From: Rugosimonospora acidiphila
GTDB taxonomy: Bacteria > Actinomycetota > Actinomycetes > Mycobacteriales > Micromonosporaceae
Length of the DNA stretch: 64,000 bases
Reading direction: 5' to 3'
NCBI RefSeq assembly: GCF_039543385.1
Contig: NZ_BAABJQ010000007.1
Coordinates: 310,001 to 374,000 of the forward strand
The translations under genes and the position numbers were made by a program. The notes under the pieces were generated by a model. It saw nothing but the letters and a program-made list of their open reading frames with translations. It was not told the origin of the DNA and searched no databases. How positions within the stretch are numbered: position 1 is the first letter of the stretch; each line of letters starts with the position of its first letter. Of the stretch, positions 8,599-15,456 are shown in pieces.

Positions 8599-9729
8599 AT
8601 GGGTAGCACCGCTCGAATCACCGGAATCGCCGGCCTGGCGCTGGCGGCCACCGCGCTGGTCGCCGCGCCCGCGGCGGCCTCGCCGTCGCATTCCACCGCC
8701 GGTGCGCTGTTCGTCCAGACCGACAACGTGAGCGGCAACGCGGTTGTCGCCTACGACCGTGGCGTGGACGGCAGCCTGCGCCGGGCCGGTACCTATCAGA
8801 CCGGCGGTCGAGGCGGAGCGCTGAACGGCTCCGTCGTCGATCACCTCGCCTCGCAGGGCTCGCTGGCCTACGACCGCGCTCACGGCCTGCTCTACGCCGT
8901 CAACGCCGGCAGCAACACCATCAGCGTATTCGACGTGCACGGCGACAAGCTCACGCGCCGCCAGCAGATCTCGACCGGCGGTGACTTCCCGGTCAGCGTC
9001 GCCGTGCATGGCAACCTCGTCTACGTGCTCAACGCGCGCAGCGGCGGATCGGTGCAGGGTTTCCTGCGCGTGGGCGACCTTCTGGTACGCGTCCCCACCT
9101 GGCACCGTGCCCTCGGGCTGGAGCCCGTCACGGACGCCAACGAATTCACCCACACGCCGGGTCAGGTCGCGTTCACGCCCGACGGCGGCAAGCTGCTGGT
9201 GACGACCAAGGCCGACGGTAACGACATCGAGGTGTTCGGCGTTGACCGGTTCGGCGGGCTGGCCGCCAAGCCGGTGGTCAACTCCGACCCGGACGCGGTG
9301 CCGTTCGCGGTCGCCTTCGACTCGCGCGGTCGCGTGGTGGTCGCGGAGGCCGGCCCGAACGCCGCGGCCACCTTCGCGCTCGGCCGCGACGGCAAACTCA
9401 CCTACCTCTCCCGTACGCCCACGGGGCAGGCGGCCACCTGCTGGATCGTGGTCACCGACGGGCACTTCTACCTGTCGAACGCGGGCAGCGGCACCCTGTC
9501 CGGCTACCAGGGCCGGCCGGACGGCAGCCTCACGCCGCTGGGCACCACCGGCACCGACCCGGGCACGGTGGACGCGACCGTGTCGTCCGACGGCCGGTAC
9601 CTGTACGCCCAGACCGGTGCGGCCGGCGTCGTCGACGAGTACCGGGTGACCCGGGACGGCGCCCTGACCGAGATCGGATCGGTCACCGTACCCGGCGCGA
9701 CCGGTGGCGAGGGGATCGTCGCCTCCTGA
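8599..9729 (+). CDS. Secreted lactonase-like beta-propeller protein
   Basis: A 376-residue exported protein with a signal peptide (about 1-32, ending in AAPAAAS). The remainder consists of repeated blades with AVNAGSNTISVF, VYVLNARSGG, VAFTPDGGKLLVTTK and similar strands, the pattern of 6-phosphogluconolactonase (Pgl)/lactonase-type seven-blade propellers. Such exported members often have no proven enzyme activity. GAGGAG precedes the ATG by five bases. A close paralogue is encoded at 46619-47764, with matching blades such as YQTGG, LASQGSL and VNAGSNT. Its position opposite the ECF sigma factor suggests stress-regulated export. Confidence 0.8.
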   Translation: MGSTARITGIAGLALAATALVAAPAAASPSHSTAGALFVQTDNVSGNAVVAYDRGVDGSLRRAGTYQTGGRGGALNGSVVDHLASQGSLAYDRAHGLLYAVNAGSNTISVFDVHGDKLTRRQQISTGGDFPVSVAVHGNLVYVLNARSGGSVQGFLRVGDLLVRVPTWHRALGLEPVTDANEFTHTPGQVAFTPDGGKLLVTTKADGNDIEVFGVDRFGGLAAKPVVNSDPDAVPFAVAFDSRGRVVVAEAGPNAAATFALGRDGKLTYLSRTPTGQAATCWIVVTDGHFYLSNAGSGTLSGYQGRPDGSLTPLGTTGTDPGTVDATVSSDGRYLYAQTGAAGVVDEYRVTRDGALTEIGSVTVPGATGGEGIVAS

Positions 9730-9740
9730 CCCGGCGCCAC

Positions 9741-9785
9741 GGGGTGACGCCGCCGGCCGGCAGCGGCGTCACCCCGGACGCGACA
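9741..9785. terminator. Bidirectional hairpin terminator
   Basis: Perfect 13-bp arms (9741-9753, 9773-9785) around a 19-base loop, between the convergent beta-propeller and antiporter genes. Confidence 0.65.
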
Positions 9786-9803
9786 GCGGAGCGGCACCCG
9801 CGA

Positions 9804-11036
9804 TCACCCGGCCTCGTTGCCGGTGCGGTTTCCGATGGATGCGTCGGGTGGCGGTGCGGACGCGGCCGGGTTGCGTGGCCGGCCCAGCTTCCGCTTGAAC
9901 CAGGCGAGGTCGGGTACCCGGGCCAGCGGTGGACCGACCACCACGGTGATCAGCACGTACGCGGTGGCCAGCGGCGCGATGCGTGGGTTCGCCACCGTCG
10001 ACGCGGCGGCCAGACCGGCGATCACGATGGAGAACTCGCCGCGCGGTACCAGCGTCAGGCCGGCCCGCCACCGGCCCGGCCGGCCGATGCCGGCGCGCCT
10101 GGCCGCCAGGTACCCGGTGAGCACTTTGGTGATCGTGGTGACCACCGCCAGGCCGGCCGCGGCCAGCAGCACCGGGGGAATCTGCCGGGCGTCGGTCGAC
10201 AACCCGAACGAGACGAAGAAGATCGCCGCGAACAGGTCGCGGAGCGGCGCGATGAGGGCCGCCGCGTTGTGCGCGACCGAACCGGACAGGGCGATGCCGA
10301 CCAGGAAGGCGCCCACCGCCGCGGAGACCTGCACCCGGTCGGCGAGCCCGGCGATCAGCAGGGTGAGCCCCAGCACCCCGAGCAGCAGGGCCTCGGGGTC
10401 GTCGGCGCCGACCGCCGCGCTGATCGCCCGGCCGTACCTGGTGGCGGCCGCCAGCACCCCGGTCACCACGGCCAGGGCGATGACCAGCGCGACCAGCCCA
10501 CCCGAGAGCCCTCTGCCGGCCAGCAGCGCGGTCAGGATCGGCAGGTACAGGGCCATCGCCAGGTCCTCGATGACCAGTACCGACAAAATGGTGGGTGTCT
10601 CCCGGTTGCCCAGCCGCCCCAGGTCGCCGATCACCTTGGCGATCACTCCGGAGGAGGACACCCAGGTGACCCCGGCCAGCACCACGGCCCCGGTCGGCCC
10701 CCACCCCAGCAGCAGCGCCAGCCCGGCACCGGGCAGGGCGTTGAGCAGCCCGTCAACCACCCCGGCGGGGGCCGCGGCGCGCAGGTTGCCGAGCAGTTCG
10801 TCGGCGTTGTACTCCAGACCGAGCATGAGCAGCAGGAGGATCACGCCGATCTCGGCGACGATCGACAGGAACTGTTCGCTGGCGGACAGGGGCAGCAGGC
10901 CGCCGTGGCCGAAGGCCAGCCCGCCGAGCAGGTACAGCGGGATCGGCGAGATGTCCCAGCGGCGGGCGAACCGGCCCAGCAGACCCAGCCCGAGCAGGAC
11001 CGCGCCGAGCTCGATCAGCAGGACCGGGTCGCTCAC
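9804..11036 (-). CDS. CPA2-family K+/H+ antiporter membrane subunit, KhtU-like
   Basis: A 410-residue membrane protein with about 12 hydrophobic segments and no soluble nucleotide-binding domain. It contains GGLAFGHGGLLPLS, a LLMLGLEYNADEL segment and a late LVPRGEFSIVIAG, all typical of the Kef/CPA2 cation:proton antiporters. Its GTG start overlaps the stop of the preceding RCK_C-domain gene (GTGA), matching the KhtT-KhtU (AmhM-AmhT) two-gene potassium efflux systems, where the small subunit gates transport in response to pH and nucleotides. Substrate (K+ and/or NH4+) is inferred from the family. Confidence 0.85.
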   Translation of the reverse strand: MSDPVLLIELGAVLLGLGLLGRFARRWDISPIPLYLLGGLAFGHGGLLPLSASEQFLSIVAEIGVILLLLMLGLEYNADELLGNLRAAAPAGVVDGLLNALPGAGLALLLGWGPTGAVVLAGVTWVSSSGVIAKVIGDLGRLGNRETPTILSVLVIEDLAMALYLPILTALLAGRGLSGGLVALVIALAVVTGVLAAATRYGRAISAAVGADDPEALLLGVLGLTLLIAGLADRVQVSAAVGAFLVGIALSGSVAHNAAALIAPLRDLFAAIFFVSFGLSTDARQIPPVLLAAAGLAVVTTITKVLTGYLAARRAGIGRPGRWRAGLTLVPRGEFSIVIAGLAAASTVANPRIAPLATAYVLITVVVGPPLARVPDLAWFKRKLGRPRNPAASAPPPDASIGNRTGNEAG

Positions 11037-11530
11037 GCCTGCTGGCCGGACAGGATCGAGACGAGCCGATCCAACCCTTCCCGGGTACCCACCGCCACGA
11101 CCACGTCGCCGTCGGCGAAGACGAATTCGGGCCCGGGCGACGGGTGTACGTCACGATCCCGGATGACCGCCACGATCGAGGCGCGGGTACGGGTGCGGGC
11201 CTGGGTGTCGGCGAGTCGCCGCCGCGCCCAGGGTGAGCCGCTGCCGAGCGCGATCTGTTCGGTGAACAGCCCCTCGACGTCGTCGGCCAGGCGGGACAGC
11301 CGGGACAGCACCACCGAGGAGCCGAGCAGCTCGGCCAGGGTGTCCGACTCGTCATCGGTGAGCGGTACCTGCGCCGTGCACGCGTCCGGGTCGTCATAGT
11401 CGGACACGACCAGGTCCCGCCGTCCACCGCCGCGCCGGGAGATCACGCCTATCCGGCGCCCGGACCCGGTGAGGATGTCGTGGCGTGTCCCGATTCCGGG
11501 AAGGGCCGTCTTTTCCACACGCACTGCCAT
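11033..11530 (-). CDS. RCK_C (TrkA-C)-domain regulatory subunit, KhtT-like
   Basis: A 165-residue soluble protein. The first 75 residues form a small beta-rich domain starting VEKTALPGIGTRHD, the conserved opening of KhtT/TrkA-C proteins. Residues about 85-160 form an RCK_C domain (ASIVAVIRD, FVFADGDVVVAVGT). It is translationally coupled to the antiporter. It should bind a small cytoplasmic ligand and control K+ efflux, by analogy with KhtT. Confidence 0.85.
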   Translation of the reverse strand: MAVRVEKTALPGIGTRHDILTGSGRRIGVISRRGGGRRDLVVSDYDDPDACTAQVPLTDDESDTLAELLGSSVVLSRLSRLADDVEGLFTEQIALGSGSPWARRRLADTQARTRTRASIVAVIRDRDVHPSPGPEFVFADGDVVVAVGTREGLDRLVSILSGQQA

Positions 11531-11644
11531 CGGTCCACGCTACCGCCGGCCGGTACCGGAAGGTCGGATCCCGGCCCGTGCGGCCCCAGCATCCGCTTCG
11601 GGGTCGGTCCCGGTCCGGCGTGGCGGGCGGCGATCCCGTATCCG

Positions 11645-12049
11645 TCAGTCGGTCAGCAACTGCCCGGTCAGAACCTGGATCCGGTCGCGGATCTCGTCGC
11701 GGATGCGCCGTACGGTGTCGATGGGTTGCCCGGCGGGGTCGTCGAGCTTCCAGTCCTCGTAGCGCTTGCCGGGGAAGTGGGGGCAAGCGTCGCCGCAGCC
11801 CATGGTGATGATGACGTCGCTGCCGCGCGCGGCGGCGACGTCGAGCACCCTGGGTACCTGGTCGGTGATGTCGATGCCGACCTCGCGCATCACGGCCACC
11901 GCGACCGGGTTGACCTGCCCGGCCGGTGCGGTACCCGCCGAGCGGATCTCGATCCGGTCGCCGGCCAGCTGCCGTAGCCACCCGGCGGCCATCTGGGAAC
12001 GGCCGGCGTTGTGGACGCAGACGAACAGCACGCTCGGTCTGTCGCTCAT
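11645..12049 (-). CDS. arsC: Arsenate reductase, low-molecular-weight phosphatase type
   Basis: A 134-residue enzyme reducing arsenate to arsenite. The P-loop C-x5-R is visible as CVHNAGRS near residues 11-18, preceded by the beta strand SVLFV; the acid DDPAGQ loop near residue 100 matches the thioredoxin- or mycothiol-linked ArsC class. It starts 11 bases after the GNAT gene and is the last gene of the arsenic operon (arsR, aquaporin, GNAT, arsC). Whether thioredoxin or mycothiol is the reductant cannot be told here. Confidence 0.9.
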   Translation of the reverse strand: MSDRPSVLFVCVHNAGRSQMAAGWLRQLAGDRIEIRSAGTAPAGQVNPVAVAVMREVGIDITDQVPRVLDVAAARGSDVIITMGCGDACPHFPGKRYEDWKLDDPAGQPIDTVRRIRDEIRDRIQVLTGQLLTD

Positions 12050-12060
12050 ATTCGGTTCCT

Positions 12061-12585
12061 TCAGTCGATGGTGGGGCTGCGGCGTTCGATGGCGACCACG
12101 TCGCGCCAGCGGCCGTGGTGACGGCCGACCCGTTCCCGGGTGCCGACGACCCGGAAGCCGCAGGTCCCGTGCAGGGCCAGGCTCGCGGTGTTTTCCGGGA
12201 ACACCCCCGATTGGATGGTCCAGATCCCGGCGCGTTCGGTGGAGTCGATGAGGGTTTGGAGCAGAGCCCGACCGACGCCACGGCCGCGCGCATCCGGATG
12301 GACGTACACGGAATGCTCCACCACGCCCGCGTACACGCAGCGGTCGCTGACCCGGCTACAGGCGACCCACCCCAGCACCTCGCCCCGGTCGCCAACGGCA
12401 ACGTAGCGGTGCTCCGGTAGCCGGGTCGCGGTGAACGCGTCCCAGGTGGGAGTCTCGGTCTCGAAGGTGGCGTGTCCGGTGGCGATGCCCTGCCGGTAGA
12501 TGTCGAGTACCGACGGGGCGTGCGGATCGGTCATCGCGGCGATCGAGACGGTGGGCAGCTCGGAGCCTGGCGCCGGGTCGATCAT
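12061..12585 (-). CDS. GNAT N-acetyltransferase, ArsN/phosphinothricin acetyltransferase-like
   Basis: A 174-residue acetyl-CoA-dependent N-acetyltransferase. The acetyl-CoA loop appears as VHPDARGRGVGRALLQTL, and the N-terminal VLDIYRQGIATGHATFET is typical of the phosphinothricin/methionine sulfoximine acetyltransferase (PAT) branch. ATG 12585 overlaps the aquaporin stop (ATGA), so it belongs to the arsenic operon. ArsN1 enzymes of this branch in other ars operons acetylate arsinothricin, an arsenic antibiotic. That role is plausible here, but the family also includes acetyltransferases for phosphinothricin. Confidence 0.8.
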   Translation of the reverse strand: MIDPAPGSELPTVSIAAMTDPHAPSVLDIYRQGIATGHATFETETPTWDAFTATRLPEHRYVAVGDRGEVLGWVACSRVSDRCVYAGVVEHSVYVHPDARGRGVGRALLQTLIDSTERAGIWTIQSGVFPENTASLALHGTCGFRVVGTRERVGRHHGRWRDVVAIERRSPTID

Positions 12586-13319
12586 TGGGTTGAAACCTCC
12601 TGCTCGGTCTGCGGCACGACGACGGCCCGGGCGGCCCGGCCGGCGGACGGGTACCACCAGGCCAGTCCGGCGATGGCGGCCAGGCCGCCGAGCAGTTGCG
12701 CGGCGATGAAGGCCGGCGCCGAGGACGGGGCGATGCCGGCGAAGGAGTCGGTGAACATGCGGCCAGCGGTCACGGCAGGGTTGGCGAACGAGGTCGATGA
12801 GGTGAACCAGTACGCCGCGCCGATGTAGGCGCCGACCGCCGCCGGCGCCGCCGTGGCCCGTCCGGAGCGGGCCAGGGCGAAGATCAGCAGGGCGAGCCCG
12901 GCCGTGGCGACGAGTTCGGCCAGCCACAGGTGCGCGCCATCGCGACGGGTCTGCGACCAGGTGACCGCCGGCAGGCCGAACATGACATCCGCGAGGACGG
13001 CGCCGCCCACCGCGCCGGCAATCTGAGCCACCAGGTAGGCGCCGAGTTCGCCGCCGGTGAGCCCGGTGCGGGCACGTCGTCCCAACCACCAGTCGACGCC
13101 GGAGACCACCGGGTTGAAGTGAGCGCCGGACACCGGCCCGAAGATCAGGATCAGTGCACCCAGGGCCAGCGCGGTCGCCAGCGCGTTCTCCAGCAGTCGC
13201 AGGCCGGCATCGTGCGGTGAGAGGCGGGCCGCGGCGATCCCGGATCCGACCACGGCGGCGACCAGCAGGCCGGTACCGGCGAATTCGGCGGAGGCGCGCC
13301 GGGCCAGGCCGCGGTTCAT
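12582..13319 (-). CDS. Aquaporin/aquaglyceroporin, AqpS-like, in the arsenic operon
   Basis: A 245-residue channel with six membrane segments and two half-helix motifs. The second is the normal NPA (180-182, FANPAVTAGRM); the first is changed to NPV (69-71, HFNPVVS). ATG 13319 overlaps the arsR stop by four bases; longer frames upstream are shadows of arsR. In AqpS systems of other bacteria the channel lets arsenite made by ArsC flow out by gradient, replacing the ArsB or Acr3 pump. No pump gene is present in this operon, which supports that role. Confidence 0.85.
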   Translation of the reverse strand: MNRGLARRASAEFAGTGLLVAAVVGSGIAAARLSPHDAGLRLLENALATALALGALILIFGPVSGAHFNPVVSGVDWWLGRRARTGLTGGELGAYLVAQIAGAVGGAVLADVMFGLPAVTWSQTRRDGAHLWLAELVATAGLALLIFALARSGRATAAPAAVGAYIGAAYWFTSSTSFANPAVTAGRMFTDSFAGIAPSSAPAFIAAQLLGGLAAIAGLAWWYPSAGRAARAVVVPQTEQEVSTQ

Positions 13320-13684
13320 ACCGAGGCCGGGGCTGCCGCGCCCGAGACGTCGAGCAGCTGCGACAGCGCGGCCAGCTTGGCCGGGAGGATCCAGTAGTAG
13401 ACCCAGGTGCCGCGCCGCTGGCAGTCGATCAGCCCCGCCTCGCGCAGCACCCGCAGGTGATGGGAGATCGTCGGCCCGGTCAGGGTGAACGCGTCGGTCA
13501 GCTCGCACACGCACACCTCGCCACCCTTGCGGGAGGCGATCAGCGACAGCAGCCGCAGCCGGACCGGGTCACCCAGCGCCTTGAAGCCCTTCGCCAATTC
13601 GGCGGCCGACTCGTCGGACAGCGCCTCGCCGGTCAGCGGTGCGCAGCAGGCGGCGTCGAGGACCGGAAGCTCTTGTCTAGACAC
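13316..13684 (-). CDS. arsR: ArsR-family arsenite-responsive repressor
   Basis: A 122-residue winged-helix repressor. Cys13-Cys14 near the N-terminus, together with Cys58 and Cys60 in GGEVCVCEL, resemble the three-cysteine As(III) site of actinobacterial ArsR such as that of Corynebacterium. The helix-turn-helix is FTLTGPTISHHLRVL. It is the first gene of the leftward ars operon and faces the ArsI/CadI-type gene across an operator-rich region, so it probably controls both directions. Confidence 0.9.
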   Translation of the reverse strand: MSRQELPVLDAACCAPLTGEALSDESAAELAKGFKALGDPVRLRLLSLIASRKGGEVCVCELTDAFTLTGPTISHHLRVLREAGLIDCQRRGTWVYYWILPAKLAALSQLLDVSGAAAPASV

Positions 13685-13746
13685 TCATCTAGTTTGACAA
13701 CCGTCTAGACAGCATGCAAGTCTCTGCCTAGACAGATGTCTAAACA
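13672..13746. promoter_or_regulatory. Operator-rich divergent ars promoter region
   Basis: The 75 bases between arsR and the ArsI/CadI gene contain repeated TCTAGACA-type elements: TGTCTAGACA near 13674, ATCTAG near 13688, GTCTAGACAG near 13703, and CCTAGACAGATGTCTA near 13727-13742. Several contain the perfect palindrome TCTAGA. TTGACA at 13694-13699 could be a -35 element. The repetition fits multiple ArsR dimer sites controlling both promoters. Confidence 0.65.
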
Positions 13747-13759
13747 AGGAGGTGCGGTC

Positions 13760-14224
13760 GTGTCCCGTGTCCAACTCGCCCTGCGGGTCCCGGACCTGGA
13801 AGGCTCCGTTGAGTTCTACTCGAAGCTGTTCGGCGTCGAGGCGACCAAGCGCCGCCCCGGGTACGCGAACTTCGCCATCGAGCAGCCACCGCTCAAGCTC
13901 GTCCTGCTCGAAGGCGAGTCCAACCAGCCCACCGTGATGGACCACCTCGGCATCGAGGTCTTCACCGAGGAGGAAGTCAACGATGCCGCCGGCCGGCTGA
14001 CCGAATCCGGACTGGTCACCCTGGCCGAAGACAACACGACCTGCTGCTACGCGCTGCAGGACAAGGTCTGGGTCCACGGCCCGGGTAACGAGCCGTGGGA
14101 GGTCTACGTGGTCAAGGGGGACGCCGACAATTTGACGAAGGCCGCCGACAGCCCATGCTGCGGCGGCGAATCCACCGCCGGCGACGACACCGAACATCCA
14201 CCGGCGGCGGCCTCCTGCTGCTGA
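13760..14224 (+). CDS. ArsI/CadI-family metalloenzyme (VOC fold; putative C-As lyase)
   Basis: A 154-residue vicinal-oxygen-chelate protein. His62 and Glu114 are likely metal ligands, and Cys95-Cys96 (NTTCCYA) is the thiol pair which in ArsI holds trivalent methylarsenicals. The N-terminal His of Bacillus ArsI is replaced (SRVQLALRV), as in many actinobacterial ArsI/CadI members. The C-terminus adds two more Cys pairs (SPCCGG and final SCC), perhaps a metal-collecting tail. GTG 13760 has an ideal AAGGAGG seven bases upstream. The divergent ars operon supports a role in organoarsenical demethylation, though cadmium-inducible CadI is related. Confidence 0.85.
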   Translation: MSRVQLALRVPDLEGSVEFYSKLFGVEATKRRPGYANFAIEQPPLKLVLLEGESNQPTVMDHLGIEVFTEEEVNDAAGRLTESGLVTLAEDNTTCCYALQDKVWVHGPGNEPWEVYVVKGDADNLTKAADSPCCGGESTAGDDTEHPPAAASCC

Positions 14225-14251
14225 ACCCGGCATCCGCTTCGTTGGGGGTGC

Positions 14252-14380
14252 CTATAGCCAACTCGCCATCAGCTGCACGACGGTGGAGACGATCACGCCG
14301 GCGAGGAAGAAGGCGATCTGATCCACGCGGCTCGCGCGTAGCAGCCGTTGATGGGCCGCCCCGGTAACGGTGTCGACCAA
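14252..14380 (-). other. Possible small membrane peptide or gene fragment
   Basis: Downstream of the dehydratase on the same strand, a frame with a possible TTG start encodes 42 residues ending in a hydrophobic helix (IAFFLAGVIVSTVVQLM). Codon use looks plausible, but there is no clear ribosome binding site and no recognisable family. It may be a small gene or the 3' end of a lost one. The rest of the 14225-14444 gap shows nothing else. Confidence 0.2.
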
Positions 14381-14444
14381 CTGGACGATGCTCGCGGCCT
14401 GCCCCTGATCGATCGAGGATACGGCTCGCGGCCGTGAGTGAACG

Positions 14445-15425
14445 TCAAGGCCTGCCGGTGGGGGCCGCGCCGATCCAGCGGTGATAGGCATCCAGGTCGA
14501 CGTTGCTGCCGCAGACGATGGTGACCACGTGCCGGCCGGCGAAGCGGTCACGATTTTCGAGGATCGCTGCGATACCGAGCGCGGCCGACGGCTCGACGAC
14601 GAGGCCGGCGTGGTCGAGAAGCATCCGAATACCGTTGATGATCGACGCCTCCTGGACCAGGACGGCGTCGTCGGCGACCACGAGGAGGTCGTCCAGGACG
14701 GCCGGAATGGGGCGTCGGCCGGCGACGCCGTCGGCGATGGTGTTGGTCGATTCGGTGGTGACGACGCGCCGTTGGTGCCAGGAGCGGGTCATCGCCGGTG
14801 CGCCGAGCGGCTGGACGCAGATCACCTCGACGTCGGGCGCCAACGCCTTCATCACATGGCCCACACCGGTGGCCATCGCCCCGCCGCCGAGAGCGATCAG
14901 CACGGTGTCGAAGGACGGCGCGGCGTCCACCAGTTCCAGGCCGATGGTCGCCGCACCCTCGCAAGTCTCGATGTCCAGGCTGTCTTCGACCAGCCGGATG
15001 CCGTCGTGCCGCGCGACGGCCGCCGCCCGCTCGCGAGCCAGGTCGAAGTCGCCGTCCACGAGCTCCAACCTGGCGTCCAACGCGCGGATGCGATGAAGCT
15101 TGGTGGCGGGCGCGAAGCGGGATGCCACGACGGTGACGTCGAGCCCGCGGCGGCGACCCGACCAGGCGAGGGCTTGGCCCAGGTTGCCCGCGCTGGCGCA
15201 CACCGCGGCTCGTGCGCCATTGTCGACCAGCAGGCTGGCGACCAACTCGGTGCCGCGAGCCTTGAAGCTGCGGACCGGGTTGGCCGTCTCGAGTTTGATG
15301 CTCACCGAGCACCCGAGGTCGGGTTCCAGCGCCTCGCAGCGGTAGAGCGGAGTGTCCAGGAAGGTCGGGTCGATCATTCCGCGAGCCGCCCGGATCCGGG
15401 CCGTGTCAAGGCGGGTCTGTCGCAC
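14445..15425 (-). CDS. PLP-dependent threonine/serine dehydratase-like enzyme
   Basis: A 326-residue fold-type II PLP enzyme. Lys56 in VRSFKARG binds the cofactor, SAGNLGQALAW near residue 80 binds substrate, and ALGGGAMATGVG near 180 is the phosphate-binding loop. It lacks the C-terminal ACT regulatory domain of biosynthetic threonine deaminase. It could be a catabolic threonine dehydratase, a serine racemase/dehydratase or a hydroxyaspartate enzyme; the sequence does not decide. It lies 31 bases downstream of the DUF4132 gene, with no obvious functional link. Confidence 0.8.
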   Translation of the reverse strand: MRQTRLDTARIRAARGMIDPTFLDTPLYRCEALEPDLGCSVSIKLETANPVRSFKARGTELVASLLVDNGARAAVCASAGNLGQALAWSGRRRGLDVTVVASRFAPATKLHRIRALDARLELVDGDFDLARERAAAVARHDGIRLVEDSLDIETCEGAATIGLELVDAAPSFDTVLIALGGGAMATGVGHVMKALAPDVEVICVQPLGAPAMTRSWHQRRVVTTESTNTIADGVAGRRPIPAVLDDLLVVADDAVLVQEASIINGIRMLLDHAGLVVEPSAALGIAAILENRDRFAGRHVVTIVCGSNVDLDAYHRWIGAAPTGRP

Positions 15426-15456
15426 GGTTACACCTCTGTTCCTCGGCCGCGGGGAC

